Position numbers and translations under genes: made by a program. Below the pieces are notes generated by a model. The model did no database searches. It saw only the letters and a list, made by a program, of their open reading frames with translations, and was not told where the DNA came from. Shown here piece by piece: positions 40,198-52,400 of a DNA stretch of 64,000 nucleotides. How positions within the stretch are numbered: the first letter of the stretch is position 1; each line of letters begins with the position of its first letter. This DNA comes from Mastigias papua (taxonomy: Eukaryota; Cnidaria; Scyphozoa; Rhizostomeae; Mastigiidae): assembly GCA_964019165.1 (NCBI GenBank), contig OZ025277.1, positions 3,277,155 to 3,341,154 of the forward strand, written 5' to 3'.

Positions 40198-42600
40198 CTA
40201 GCCATTCATCCCACTCAACAAGTCTTGCCCTAATTTGGCGGTGAACTTTGAAATAATGCTATCTATATCAGATTTAAGTGCAATGTCATATGGAGTCTGG
40301 CCGGCATCATTTGCTATATCTGGATCAGCACCAGCATCTAAGAGCTTCTCCACAGCATCAACACCATCCATTCCTAACCGAACTGCTTCATGTAATGGTG
40401 TATTACCTTTGGGCCCTGATTTTAAATCTGAATCTGCACCAGCATCTATAAGCGATTGAATGCACTCAATATGCTTACTGGTAACAGCTGCTTTTAATGG
40501 AGAAATTCCATCAGAATTAATGGCATTTACATCTGCTCCAGTATCAATCAATTCATTTAATGATTCTGGTTCTATATTGGATGTATCAGTCAACAACTTA
40601 ATCAGTTTTATAGTTTCAGGTGATAGTTTGCTATCTTTATTAGGCACCTTTCTCTTTGTTTTCTTTTTGATCTTTTTCTTCTTTTTCTCAGAATTTCCAT
40701 TGGGATCCTTTGTATTTTTTGCATTCTTCAAAGCACTTATGAAAGCTACACTGTGCTGTACAGCCTTTGCTGTATTGCTAAGAGCAATGTGACCATCTTT
40801 GTTTCTCAGTCCAAAACTTAAAGTAACATTTAACTCTTGTCCATCCAATTCCTCTTGAGCAATAGCTCCTAGCAACTTCCCAATTTTCAGTTGACTAAAA
40901 GATTCCCGGAACTCAATGTTATTCTGTGTATATATTTTCAAATGCTGTGATATATGGTCTATCTGCTGTCTCCAATAGCCTTTTCCAGGACTAACAGCAC
41001 TTACTGGTCTTTTCAGTTTAGCTTTGCCCTCATCATCCTTACACTGAGAATCAATTGCCTTAGAAGATGGGAAGTAGATACCAGTTGTCTGCGTTCCATA
41101 TGTCTTTTTGTCAGATCTAGGGGGTGGTGCCTGCACAGATAACCATTTGGCATCACCATGGTAAAGGATATCAGCCTTTGGATGCAGAAGAGGTTTTTGA
41201 TTCGGATACAAAGAGGAGTAATCTGGACGTACAGGTGGGACAATTGAGTGGCCACACGAGGCACAGTACTTTGCATATGGCTGATTATTAGTCCTACATG
41301 TTGTACAAGTTACAATGGATGAAGATGGCAAAGGTTTTGACCCACACCAGTCACAGAATCTAGCATCACTACTATTAATTCTGCCACATTTAGAGCATTT
41401 CAAAAACGTCTCTCTGTTTGGTTGTGGTGGCCTATTTATGACATTTTGGGCAAATACTTTTCGAACAGGAAGTACACTCTCACAAACAACACATCTGATG
41501 CTCCCTGATGGGGAACAAGTACCACATTGCAAGCAAGCTACCTTGTCAATATAAGACGATGAAACATCACCAGACTTTCCCTGTAAGACTTTGTCACACA
41601 CTATACAAGTGGTGCAATTAGGTGGGACATCAGCAAAACAAAATGGGCAAGTTGTCACAATTCTTTCATCAGCTGCAAGGAGTCTTGAGCCTGGTAGTGG
41701 AGGCAATGCTCCAGCACATTCATTACAAAATCTTGCATTTTGATCAAATGGTCTGGCAGCATGACAGTATGGACATCTTCTTGAATCATTATCTTCTTGT
41801 GTATATTTTGCAGTCACACTGCTTTTTGGTGGAAGAGCAGTTCTTGGGAAAAACATGGATTGGTCTAAATCATGATTAGCTACCTGCTCATTTTCACCCA
41901 TTTCATTAATTTGTAGGCGTTTTAAGTTGATTCCATTTAGCACTTTTCGCACTGCACTATCCTCTTTTTTAGTGAACTCCTGTGACTTGGTTCCTACAAG
42001 ACCATCTTCCTCCGATTTTGTTAGATTTTGTAAAAGGCTAACTTGTGGACGTCGAGACTGCATATGTTGCCTCTTTGCAGATGAATGTCTGCTCTCCTCT
42101 CCCAAATTCCGATTTCCATGGTAAGATTCAAAAGTTGCATCTTCTTCACGATAATCTTTAGTATTATAATAATAATGGCTCTTATCTTCAATATACGCAC
42201 CCATTTTCGTATTACGGATATGGGATGTGTCGTCATTCTCATCTTCTTCATCCTGACTCAATTGAACATCCTCTTCAACAATGTCATAAGCTGCCTCCGA
42301 TATTTGAAACGCCTTCGTGTTGACATTGCTCTCCTTCGACCCATCATTCAACACTGCCACTGCTTTTAGTGTGATTTTCCCTACCCCAAGATAAATTGGT
42401 TTCGCATATTTGAAAGTCGAGGATCTCCCTAGCTTCTTGAAAGGCTCTGGTTTGCTTCCATCTGTTGTATAAAATATCGTTGTGTTTGGAGTCCTACTCG
42501 AGATTTCTATCGCTGTATGAGTATCTATTTCCCATTTTCGGCCTGATCCTGGAGCTTTCAGCGGGACGATCGTTGGCACGGATACCATTCCAGCCGTCAT
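40198..42600 (-). CDS. DZANK1: DZANK1, double zinc ribbon and ankyrin repeat protein, intronless
   Basis: An 800-residue protein (human about 750). DZANK1 works with NINL and dynein in ciliary and photoreceptor vesicle transport. Domains in order: an N-terminal Fn3-associated/chitobiase C-terminal-like module at about 10-100 (TIFYTTDGSKPEP, GKITLKAVAV); an acidic low-complexity linker; five CxxC zinc-ribbon units at 276-452 (CPYCHAA, CPFCFADVPP, CLQCGTCSPSG, CSKCGRINSSDARFCDWCG, CTTCRTNNQ-YCASCG); a middle region with KGYWRQQIDHIS; a lysine block at 638-657; and ankyrin repeats at about 680-785 (DGISPLKAAV, GNTPLHEAVRLG, LLDAGADPDIA). The whole coding region is one uninterrupted frame, unlike the many-exon vertebrate gene. 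No poly-A tract follows it, so a recent retrocopy is unlikely. It is divergent from CMTR1, 843 bp apart. Confidence 0.97.
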   Translation of the reverse strand: MTAGMVSVPTIVPLKAPGSGRKWEIDTHTAIEISSRTPNTTIFYTTDGSKPEPFKKLGRSSTFKYAKPIYLGVGKITLKAVAVLNDGSKESNVNTKAFQISEAAYDIVEEDVQLSQDEEDENDDTSHIRNTKMGAYIEDKSHYYYNTKDYREEDATFESYHGNRNLGEESRHSSAKRQHMQSRRPQVSLLQNLTKSEEDGLVGTKSQEFTKKEDSAVRKVLNGINLKRLQINEMGENEQVANHDLDQSMFFPRTALPPKSSVTAKYTQEDNDSRRCPYCHAARPFDQNARFCNECAGALPPLPGSRLLAADERIVTTCPFCFADVPPNCTTCIVCDKVLQGKSGDVSSSYIDKVACLQCGTCSPSGSIRCVVCESVLPVRKVFAQNVINRPPQPNRETFLKCSKCGRINSSDARFCDWCGSKPLPSSSIVTCTTCRTNNQPYAKYCASCGHSIVPPVRPDYSSLYPNQKPLLHPKADILYHGDAKWLSVQAPPPRSDKKTYGTQTTGIYFPSSKAIDSQCKDDEGKAKLKRPVSAVSPGKGYWRQQIDHISQHLKIYTQNNIEFRESFSQLKIGKLLGAIAQEELDGQELNVTLSFGLRNKDGHIALSNTAKAVQHSVAFISALKNAKNTKDPNGNSEKKKKKIKKKTKRKVPNKDSKLSPETIKLIKLLTDTSNIEPESLNELIDTGADVNAINSDGISPLKAAVTSKHIECIQSLIDAGADSDLKSGPKGNTPLHEAVRLGMDGVDAVEKLLDAGADPDIANDAGQTPYDIALKSDIDSIISKFTAKLGQDLLSGMNG

Positions 42601-43443
42601 GTTTTAATTGCTCTTACTCAAAGATTAGTACATATGATATGAATGCCATACACACCAAAATATTGCAGCAGTAAATTTCTAAAAGAATAACGCCAACATA
42701 TCTTAAGCCATTGTTGCCAGGTTTTCAAAATAACGCCTCCGTTGCAAAAGAGGCAACTTATCAAAGAGAGGCACTTTCTATGAGTCATTTATTTACAGCT
42801 GGCGACATCAAAGTAAAAGAAAGATATTAGCTAAATGATTACCAAACTAGCAAGGAAATATATGGAAATATATGTAGAATATAATGACTTTACAAACTGC
42901 TAAGTTAAAGTAAACAGCCTAAGCGGCTTGGGTAATTTTTCTGCAGTATGTGTCGCTATCCCAGTGATGTATTCTTCTGGACATTCTGTAAATGTGTGTT
43001 ACAACCTTTAGATTCATTTGATTTGGAAGTGAAAATAATAAAAATAGAGTTCTTAAAGTAGTTATGGCACTTTCATATGAATATAAATAGGACAAGTAAC
43101 TATAGGGGGGAGAGGTCAGTGAGGGGACTGTGGGCTGTTCTGGTGTTGCTAGCGGGCTCAGGAAAGTGAGACTATTGATTCATTATGAGGCTCTTAGTTC
43201 ATAGAAATCACTGATAGATATCGACAGTAGCTTACACAGGTATGTCAAGTGGAAATGACCATTTGACAGAAATGACTATTTAAGCGGAAGATTGCTGGAA
43301 TATGTCTTTCTTTACTTATACTTTGTATGACTTACATACTTGATGGGACACCGTAAAGCTTTTATTGGCTATAGAAATGAAAAGAGCGCGAAGGCAGCAC
43401 AAGGGTAAAGCAGAGACTTTCAGATAGATATTTGTAGCCGACA
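42601..43443. promoter_or_regulatory. Divergent intergenic region between DZANK1 and CMTR1
   Basis: The start codons of DZANK1 (-) and CMTR1 (+) are separated by 843 bp with no other coding signal. This fits a shared bidirectional promoter. No TATA box or factor site was assigned; the promoter role is inference from layout. Confidence 0.5.
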
Positions 43444-46400
43444 ATGGATTTCTACATGGCTGGCATGCGTAAGCGAACCCTCTCTTCTGATACTACGGAT
43501 AGCAGTGAAAACGAAGATGGTGGTGTTAGCCCAACATATAATCTCTATGGACAAAATGAAGACGGTCAGAGAAGAGGCAAGACAAAGGTGGCAAGGCAAG
43601 GTATGAACTCTCTTAACCACAATGCAGTGCTCAATAGACGGTTTAACCAGAGGTTGCTGTCACCATTGAAAGAAGTTTATGAAAATTCACACAAATTTGT
43701 TTGTGCACTACTTTCAAGTCTAATGTATTAATAAAGACATGTAGAAACTTTGTGTTTTACTTGATGATTTTTTCAGCAGAGAAGGGGTATTGTTTCCCAT
43801 TTAAGACAGATGTTTGCAGAAATTGGAGAACCCATTGGATCCCCAGGCATTGTTCCATCAAGGTGATAAATCCAATGGTTGCTCCTTATAATGTAAAAGT
43901 CTCACACAACTGTATCTTGTGGGCAGCATATTATCAGCATGGAGAGGCAGGGGAGATGATGTTCTTATCGAGAAATTTTTGAGAAGTTGATAGTAAGATG
44001 AAGTCATGTCATCCCAAATCCACTAATGTTTTAGTGAGATGGGGCAAAGAGCCATAGGCTTTAATACAATACTTTAAATTAAAAATGGTTAGTTATGGTA
44101 GTAATGCTTGCAGTTATAGGTTATGTCTAATCTTCTAACTGACAGGCAACTGGGGAGTAGTCTATACCTAGACCCCCAAAGCATTGCAGTGGCAGAGCCA
44201 TGTAGAAGAGAGAATAGGGGGACTAGTCCCTTCACTATTTGGCATCAATGTTTCATGAGATTTGTTCAAATTTGAGGAGAAAATCATGGAGATTGCATTT
44301 TCTTAATGTTGAGAAGAAGATTTTGTTGTACAGCTATATTAATGGTGTTGATCTGACAGTGACAGAAATGAAAGTGCATTGGACTGATAGAAATAGTTCA
44401 ATTTCAAGTAAAAGAACAGCGCATATCTCAAAAAGGGTGTGACTCAAAAAGTTTCTTTATACTTTGAAAAAATGGGAATATTCTTTTAGCATACTGGAAA
44501 GCTACTTTTTCACCAAAAAATTGTACAAAATATCAAATAATGACCCAGAGGTGAGCCAAAAATATATACCTAGATGATGATAGACTCCTGTGACAAGGTG
44601 AATACTGCATCTGATTGGCTATATGGTTGGCCAATGGGTACCTATTTGCTATTGTCTGGGTGAAGAGTCCAAGGGAGAACTCTTTGTTTTCATTTTACTG
44701 GGTTTTTGAGTCTTTACATAAACAGATTCCAAAACACTTAAAGTGAAAGGACTATCTTGCTTGCCTAATAGTTCCTACCTTTTTGGCCCTTATCTTTCTT
44801 CACTTTTCATAGCTGGTGCTGCCACCCCTTCAGTCACTTGGTATTTGCATCTATTGCAAGTTTTACTTAAAGTCTAAACAACTCTACTTTTGTTTAAGGA
44901 TTTTGGACAGGATCAAATGCTGAAGAAGATAACAGCAGTGATAATTTTAGAGGTGATAGTTCTAGAGGTGAGCAAAGTGGTATCAGTATGCATGAAAACA
45001 AGACAGATAAAGGTGGAGGAAATTATAGCTCTTTTGCACAGAAGCTTATGGTATGATATACAAAAGTAATAAGAACATTTTGCATTGTATATGAATATTG
45101 AGTATCTCAAGCATAAATGCTTCTACCTTGTGACTCGCTATTGCTTGTCTGCAGACACAAAGTATATATCTGATACAATTTACTGGATTAAAGAGTTTAT
45201 CAAATAGGAGCATAAGTATGGGTGCATATGTACTGTAGGCTTTGTGATTTAAGAGACATGCAGTGATGACTCATTTGCAATGTACACTGTTGGAGAAATG
45301 AAAATTTTCTCCATTGTTTGATGTTTTTAATCTATTGATTGAAATAGATTGATTTACTTGAGAGAGCTCCTTCTTTAGATGATTCCCTGCATAAAGGTTA
45401 TGTAGCTTATCATTTTTATCTACATGTCATCAGGCCTCTCTGTAAGGACTTTACATACATGTGAATGATTGCACACCTTGTGGTGAAATCTTACATCAAG
45501 GTGTGCACTTTATGTCCTTTGTTCATCATCAAGGCACATGATCTGGCTAATGTTCAAGAATGGGGCCCTGTAATGAAATGTGCACCTCATCTTATCAAGG
45601 CACATGCCAATGCACTTGTGCAAGATCATGCTTCTTAAGCAGAGAGGCCTGTGTTGTATTATTGTTATTTTCTATTACCATTGTCTTATGCTTTTGTAGT
45701 ATCCTTTATCTTTGCAGTCTATATATTGTATACTGTGAATTTATATCATGAATTAAACTGAACTGAACTGATGAAATATGTTATAGATATGCAGTTTTTG
45801 TAATTTAGATACTTTTCACAGAGTCTCGTAGAATTTGATCTGTTATAATTAATCCAAGACCACCTTTTGGTAAAATGAACACAAATTGTTAGTTTCCTTT
45901 CTATAGTATGTATTATATCATTTGCCTTATGATGCTATTACATAATTTCTAATCTTTTCATTCAGGCTGATATGGGGTATGTTGAAGGAAAAGGTCTTGG
46001 AAAAAATGAGCAAGGTAGAGTTGATATTGTAGAATCATCAAAGCAAAGAGGAAGAAGAGGTCTTGGTTTACAACTGGCTGGTTTAGAAGCAAATGAAGAT
46101 GCAAAATGGATACTAGATGAAGAAGAAGTAAGAAATAGTCTTGTTTTGATACCACTAAAAATTCAGAGTGTGCAGGATATGTTCATTGAATATGCAAAGG
46201 CAGATATCATAGCTAGTAGTTGTAATGTCTAGAGGAAGTTTTTTTCTTGAAAACATCTTTCTAGATGATAATTTATGAGATTCATGTAGGATTTATATGT
46301 TGTATCGTGCTTTTCTTTTTGGTGCTTAGGCCTCTCTTTAAGGATTTCAACAGACATTTGAGCGATAGCACACCTCATGGTGAAATTTTGCACAGATACA

Positions 46401-49400
46401 TATGGTTATGTCCATTGGTTATTGTCAAGGTGCAGGATCTGGCTGATGTTCAGGAATGAGGAACATAATGAAACATGTACATTATGTCATCTAGGCATGT
46501 GCTTAGGCATGTGTGTGATACCTAACCTTACTATGTGCATAATACCAATGGATTGATTCTCATATTGGCTGTAGTTTTTATCTTTTCAAGTGTTTCTCCT
46601 GTTGTTTGTACAATTTTGTTATTATCATTGGGTTATACCTTATCTGAGGAGTTATCAGTTTGCTGTTTGTTGTTTTAGGAAGCTTTTCTTGCCCCTGAGT
46701 GGATCCCAGAGTGTGATATAGATCCACCTACTTTTGATGAAATGCAACAATGGTCAAAAATTGGAGAGGTAATTGCAAAGTATATTTTTTGTCATGTAAT
46801 GTCTTTTCTTGCTGTGTAGTCCCAATTATTGTTGGGTGAATACAATCCATAATGCCTTGCAATTGAAGTCTAATGCCATGAAAAGTCTTTGCATTTGATG
46901 CATTACTGGAAATGCAGATCTGTATTGCCATAAAATATATACCCAGTTTAAATAGTAATGATTTGTTATTTACTCAGTGGCCTTCTATCTTTATCATGAA
47001 TTTAGAAGTTACCCTCTTCTTGTTAGACTTCTTCATATAGCGGAAATTGTTTATTGAATTTTTAAGTTCAATGTGATTTTCCTCTTGGTTCGATACTTCT
47101 CCCAGTGCAAGTGAAAACTACTGATGATAGTTTAATGACCTTGATAAACAATTTGTACAGAGTAAATTTTCATTATAACTGCTATAGACACATTATTAAT
47201 TGCTTTATTAGCGAAAAGAGTTTATAAATAGTGAAACCCAGTTCTGTGACCCAGAAGTTCTGCAGAAGATGTTGGATGGAAAGGTAATATGAAAAATTGT
47301 TGATAGTGAAGCAGCTAATTTTTATTATTTTCATTAAGATATTATGACTGAATTGCCAAGGATAGTGTTGAATTGATTTGTAGCAACTTGCTGGAAATAA
47401 TCTACTTAAATTCAATTATATTGCTATCATAACCATGTCAAATATTTTCCTCAGCATTATAACAGAATAAAGGATAAGACCAGGCATTTGTGTGAACCAT
47501 TGACTTATAAGAGTGATAACTCTTCTAAAAACTTTTGATGTTCTATTTTTCTTTTTCTAAATTATTATTTGTGGCCATGTTTCTCAGCTTGGGGGAATAT
47601 CCCTCTAGAGGGAACTCATTGTTTAGTGGGGAATGGGAAGCTGCCATCATTGATGATAAAATTATGTATTTTATCATAGGTCCTGACCAATAATGTTCTA
47701 TCTAAGGCTTTGGTTAACTAAGGCTTTGGTTAAACGACCCAACATTTCTCCTAACTTAATGCTGGGTGATATGTTTGATCATTTGACTGAGGCTTAACCA
47801 AACTGCGGCTAGCCCTTTTGTGACCATTATGTTTTTCTTTATATCTGATTTACTTGTAAAATACGTGAATGTAATGATACTGCTTTTTGATTGTAAATCA
47901 ACCCCCAATGACCTCGGTTAAGGTCAATCCAAGTAAAGTTTCGTTTTACTTTGGTGAGGTTTAAATTTTAAAGTTCGAAGTTCAAAGCTCATTTACTTCA
48001 TCCAATAATACGTGCTACGATTTACATACTACACATGAGCATATATAACAACAAAGTAATAGAAATATGTAGAAAATTGCTCGAAATTAGTAGAATACTT
48101 ATTTCACTTCACAAAAGGAAAAAAACAGCATGGACAGGTAGGGAAGGGAAACCTGTAGCTCTTGCCGTTGTGGTCTATGTTTTAAATCTGTTCTGATCTT
48201 TTGTAGATTAGTTCGGTGCCATATTAGGTGCTTACATAAAATGAATACTTTGAAAAATTTATTTCGTATGTTTCTTGGAAAGCTTCACAATTAATTTTTG
48301 TTTACATTTTTGGTATCAATTTTCCATGTTTGTGTTAGAGGAATGATAATTTATGCTAACAATTAGATCACGTGATTTATATTCCCATTGTTTTGTTGCT
48401 CCATGTGAGTTTATAGTTCAGTCCGTTATGTTGAGTTCAAACTAAAAGGTTGTCTCTTTGTCGCCTATAATTCTAACAGTTTGTGCATAACATCCAATCA
48501 GATGGATCAGGTACTGAAATCACAAGCTATTAGCCATCCATATTGCACTTTTTATTGCAGTTTTCATGATTTAGCTTCTTCCATTTAATCAACAGAATGT
48601 ATTCGACATGCTTGGTGCAGATGAATTTTTAAGAGCAAGGACAAGATCCAATCCTCATGAGACGATTAGGGGAGGTATTTTCCAAAACAGAGCTGCAATG
48701 AAGATGGCAGAGCTTGATGCAACATTTGATTTCATGTTTACTAACCCAAAGGACGAAAGAGGGCTCAGCACTGTCTCTTCGCACGAACTTCTTTATTTTG
48801 CTGATATTTGTGCTGGTCCTGGTGGATTTTCAGAGTATGTTTTATGGAGAAAGAAGTGGCATTCTAAAGGATTTGGTCTCACCTTGAAAGGTATATTACC
48901 GTAAGCCCTTGAATTGCCCCACTCACATATGTTCCCATGCTGGAACCTCACATTGTTAGAAACCCCCTCTGGAATAAAAAGCCCGACCACAGAGAAAGAT
49001 GAAGTCCTTGATATAGACTTAAGCATAAATTTAGACTCTTGTTTTACTATTATGGAGAAAAGTTTTAGAGATGAATTTTCACTATAGCGCGAAAAAGCGG
49101 GAACATTCTTTTAGCATACTGAAAAGCTTTTTTCATCCGACACTCGTCAGAATATGAAACGTCGGATAACGACCGAAAGGTGAACCGAAATATATAGCCT
49201 GATGCGAGTACACGTGATATGATCAATAATGCGTCTATTTGGCCCTATGATTGGCCAATGAGTTTTTTGTGAAACTTGTGTCAAATGAGTTTATGAGCCC
49301 CTTCTCGAATAAATCGTCACCTCATGTAAGCCCCCATCAAGAGGTATCAAAAATAAATAGGCCCTCTGGGGGGGGGGGATAATTCGAGGATGTACGGTAT

Positions 49401-52400
49401 CTGTAATAATATTTCGACCGTGTTTTCTATGCACAAGTAAGAGACTTCCTTTTCCTCTGCCTCCAGGTCATAAATGAGAAGACTTTCCCTTGGTTCGTTG
49501 CCTTATTTTTTGCATGGTGCTCAAAAACTCATTAACGTTTTGTCAGGCTCAAGAGATTTTTTAAACAGCAATAGTTCCCATTGTTCAATTTTAGGGAAAT
49601 TTGAATCCTGTTTATAATTACTGAATGCCTGTCAAACTAACATGTCATCTTTCTTTTCTTTTACCCATTAGGTGATGGCTCGAATGACTTTAAACTGAGC
49701 TCTTTTCTTGCTGGATCACCAGAGACATTTGAACCACATTATGGTGAGTTTTTGTTCTGCATTATGTGCAATAATTGTAAAATGCTGGTAGAATCTCTTA
49801 GCATGAAGACCTTCCCACAATTATGCCAGTGCACTCTCTGCACTGAGGAATTTTAAGAAGCTTCCTGCTTGTAGCGTATAATAATGAGGATTTTGCATTA
49901 AGACTATTACTTATTTCATGTTTTCTTGAGTATTTCCTGTTTATGTGGGTATTTGCATCTAAACGCAAACGAGAACGGATGCGTTTGAGTCCGCTCCCAA
50001 ACTGGTATGAAAAGGCCTTGCGTGCACATAAGAACACCTATATCCTATCAAGTTTGACATTAATGAATAAAGAACAACTTAATTGTATGGAGGAAGTACC
50101 TACGGACAACAAGCTCTTGTCACTTACTTATTTAGTTTCATCATCTACTCTCTTAGTTAATTATTTACATTCTTACTTGATTATTTATTTGCAAGACCTT
50201 CAAGTCCATTTATGTGGCATTAACTTCAGGACTAATGCTACTAGAAGGCTAGGCATTATGCAAGAAACTTCTAAACTGAAAGTCATTTGAAAGTCAATAC
50301 CATATTGCAAAGGCATATTTTCTGATCTTTTTTTTGGCAGGTGTTGGGGGCTATGATGGTGATGGGGACATTTTCAGAGAAGACAATTTAACAGAGTTTA
50401 GGAACTTTGTAGTAGAAAACTCTGATATGAAAGGTGTTCATTTCGTTATGGCTGATGGGGTGAGAATTTTACACTCATTTTCTTATAGAAAAACACTTTT
50501 TAAGAACATTGAAGCTCGATTTACTCAAAATATAAGAACAGAGCAACACTGCTGCAATATGTTCAGAATCAATTGACAATTTTCACAGCCACTCAACTAC
50601 CCACGTTATTTCGGCAAACAAATTCTGATGAGGTTATTAATATACATCGGCAATTGTAGCTTTATTTTCAATAGTAGCCCCCGGCTAAATGTTTTAGAAG
50701 CTGTATACACGTTTTTTGCATATAGGAAACAAAATTTCTCCCTTCTACCTGGATGTTTCTTAATGTTTTGTCAAATCCAGCCTTGAATGTTTCTTAATTG
50801 TTTCTTTAAAGTCTTGAATTTCCTATAGCAACAAGGTAACTATTAGACAAGGAATTGAATTTTTAGATAAAAAACATTTGAGAAACGGATATTGTTTGTA
50901 TTTTATTTCCAGTTCAATTAGAAATTTCCTCGCAAAAGCATATTTTTCAAGTTTATTTTTGGAATTCAGCTTGCCTGTGTTTCTTAGCTGTATCTTAATT
51001 TTTGACTGATTTGAACCTCATGTTTCTTATATACTTGTTTCTTATAAAAAATGTGTAGTGCATGTAGTTTCTCAAATCTTTGCAAAAACCACTCTTAAAA
51101 GGATACGGACAACTTTAAGAACATATGAGCTTAGTCCAGAATAATCTAGTTGTTATAAGAAATAGTATGTATTCAGTATGATTTTGTAGTGTACTGTATG
51201 TATTGAACTCTGGTAAAATGAGCTGACATGTGCCTAAATTGTGAAAGCATAGAAATGGGAGCCTGAGTTGCCACTTTGCATAGTATTACTGATCTCTATA
51301 TACTAAAACATCACAAATATATTTGTATTGCAGGGATTCTCTGTTGAGGGGCAAGAAAATATTCAAGAAATTCTATCAAAACAGCTTTATTTGTGTCAGT
51401 TTCTATGTGCATTGTCAATACTACGACCAGGTTAGTTCATTTGAATACTCCCTTTATATCGAATAACCTGTCCCCGTCTGTTTTGACAATGTAGTACTGC
51501 TATGCACTTAGGCATAGAGGGCGGATGGCTAGGGGGTTGCAGCCCCCTGTTGGGCAGATATCTATATTATTCCAGCAATTTCTTCTGGAAGAACAATAGT
51601 TTCTACGGAGAATAGTTTCTCGATCAATCAATAAATGAATCATTCAATCAATAGATCACTTAATCAATCAATCAAGCAATCAGATAATCGACAATATTAC
51701 GTGACATACAATTTACTATTCTGGCGATTATAATAGGTCTGTTCATTTTCTGGGAATTGACACAGAAACGTAGAAAAACTAGCTAGACCTCTCTCTTGTA
51801 GGACACTCTCTGCTTACAAATGTAATTTACTCGATCTCTGGTTTTAACCTATTATTCAATTTTTAGGTGGACATTTTGTTTGTAAGTTGTTCGACATTTT
51901 CACTCCGTTCAGTGTCGGTTGCATATACCTCCTGTATAGAGCCTTCAAGCAAGTGTGTATCTTCAAACCAGTAACGAGCAGACCAGCAAATTCAGAAAGG
52001 TAGTGTAGAATTGTCGTTATATATGAAATAACTAAGTGTTTCTTTGTAACAGTGCAATATTTTCTGTCAGTTAAACTGTATGTGTGAATAAAAGTTGATG
52101 AGAGCTAAAAGGATGCTGTAAAGGTATTAGTCAAGAAGCTCATCTTTTGTTGGAATAAGTAGGCTCTTTTTCGTACTTGAGAAAAGCTGACAGACTTTTT
52201 GTTTTTGTTTTGCTTCCTCTTTATTAAGTTTATGGTAAGATTGATGTTCAAACGTTTATACTGCTTTAAAGAGAGTCAAACGTGGAAAAGCCTGTTTTTC
52301 AAATTCATTCTTGTAAACCTGCAGACTGACTTTTGAAAGGAATTATGAAAAAGGTAAAGGTTCCATATACGACAAAGTACACTGGGAAGTGCCTATTTGA

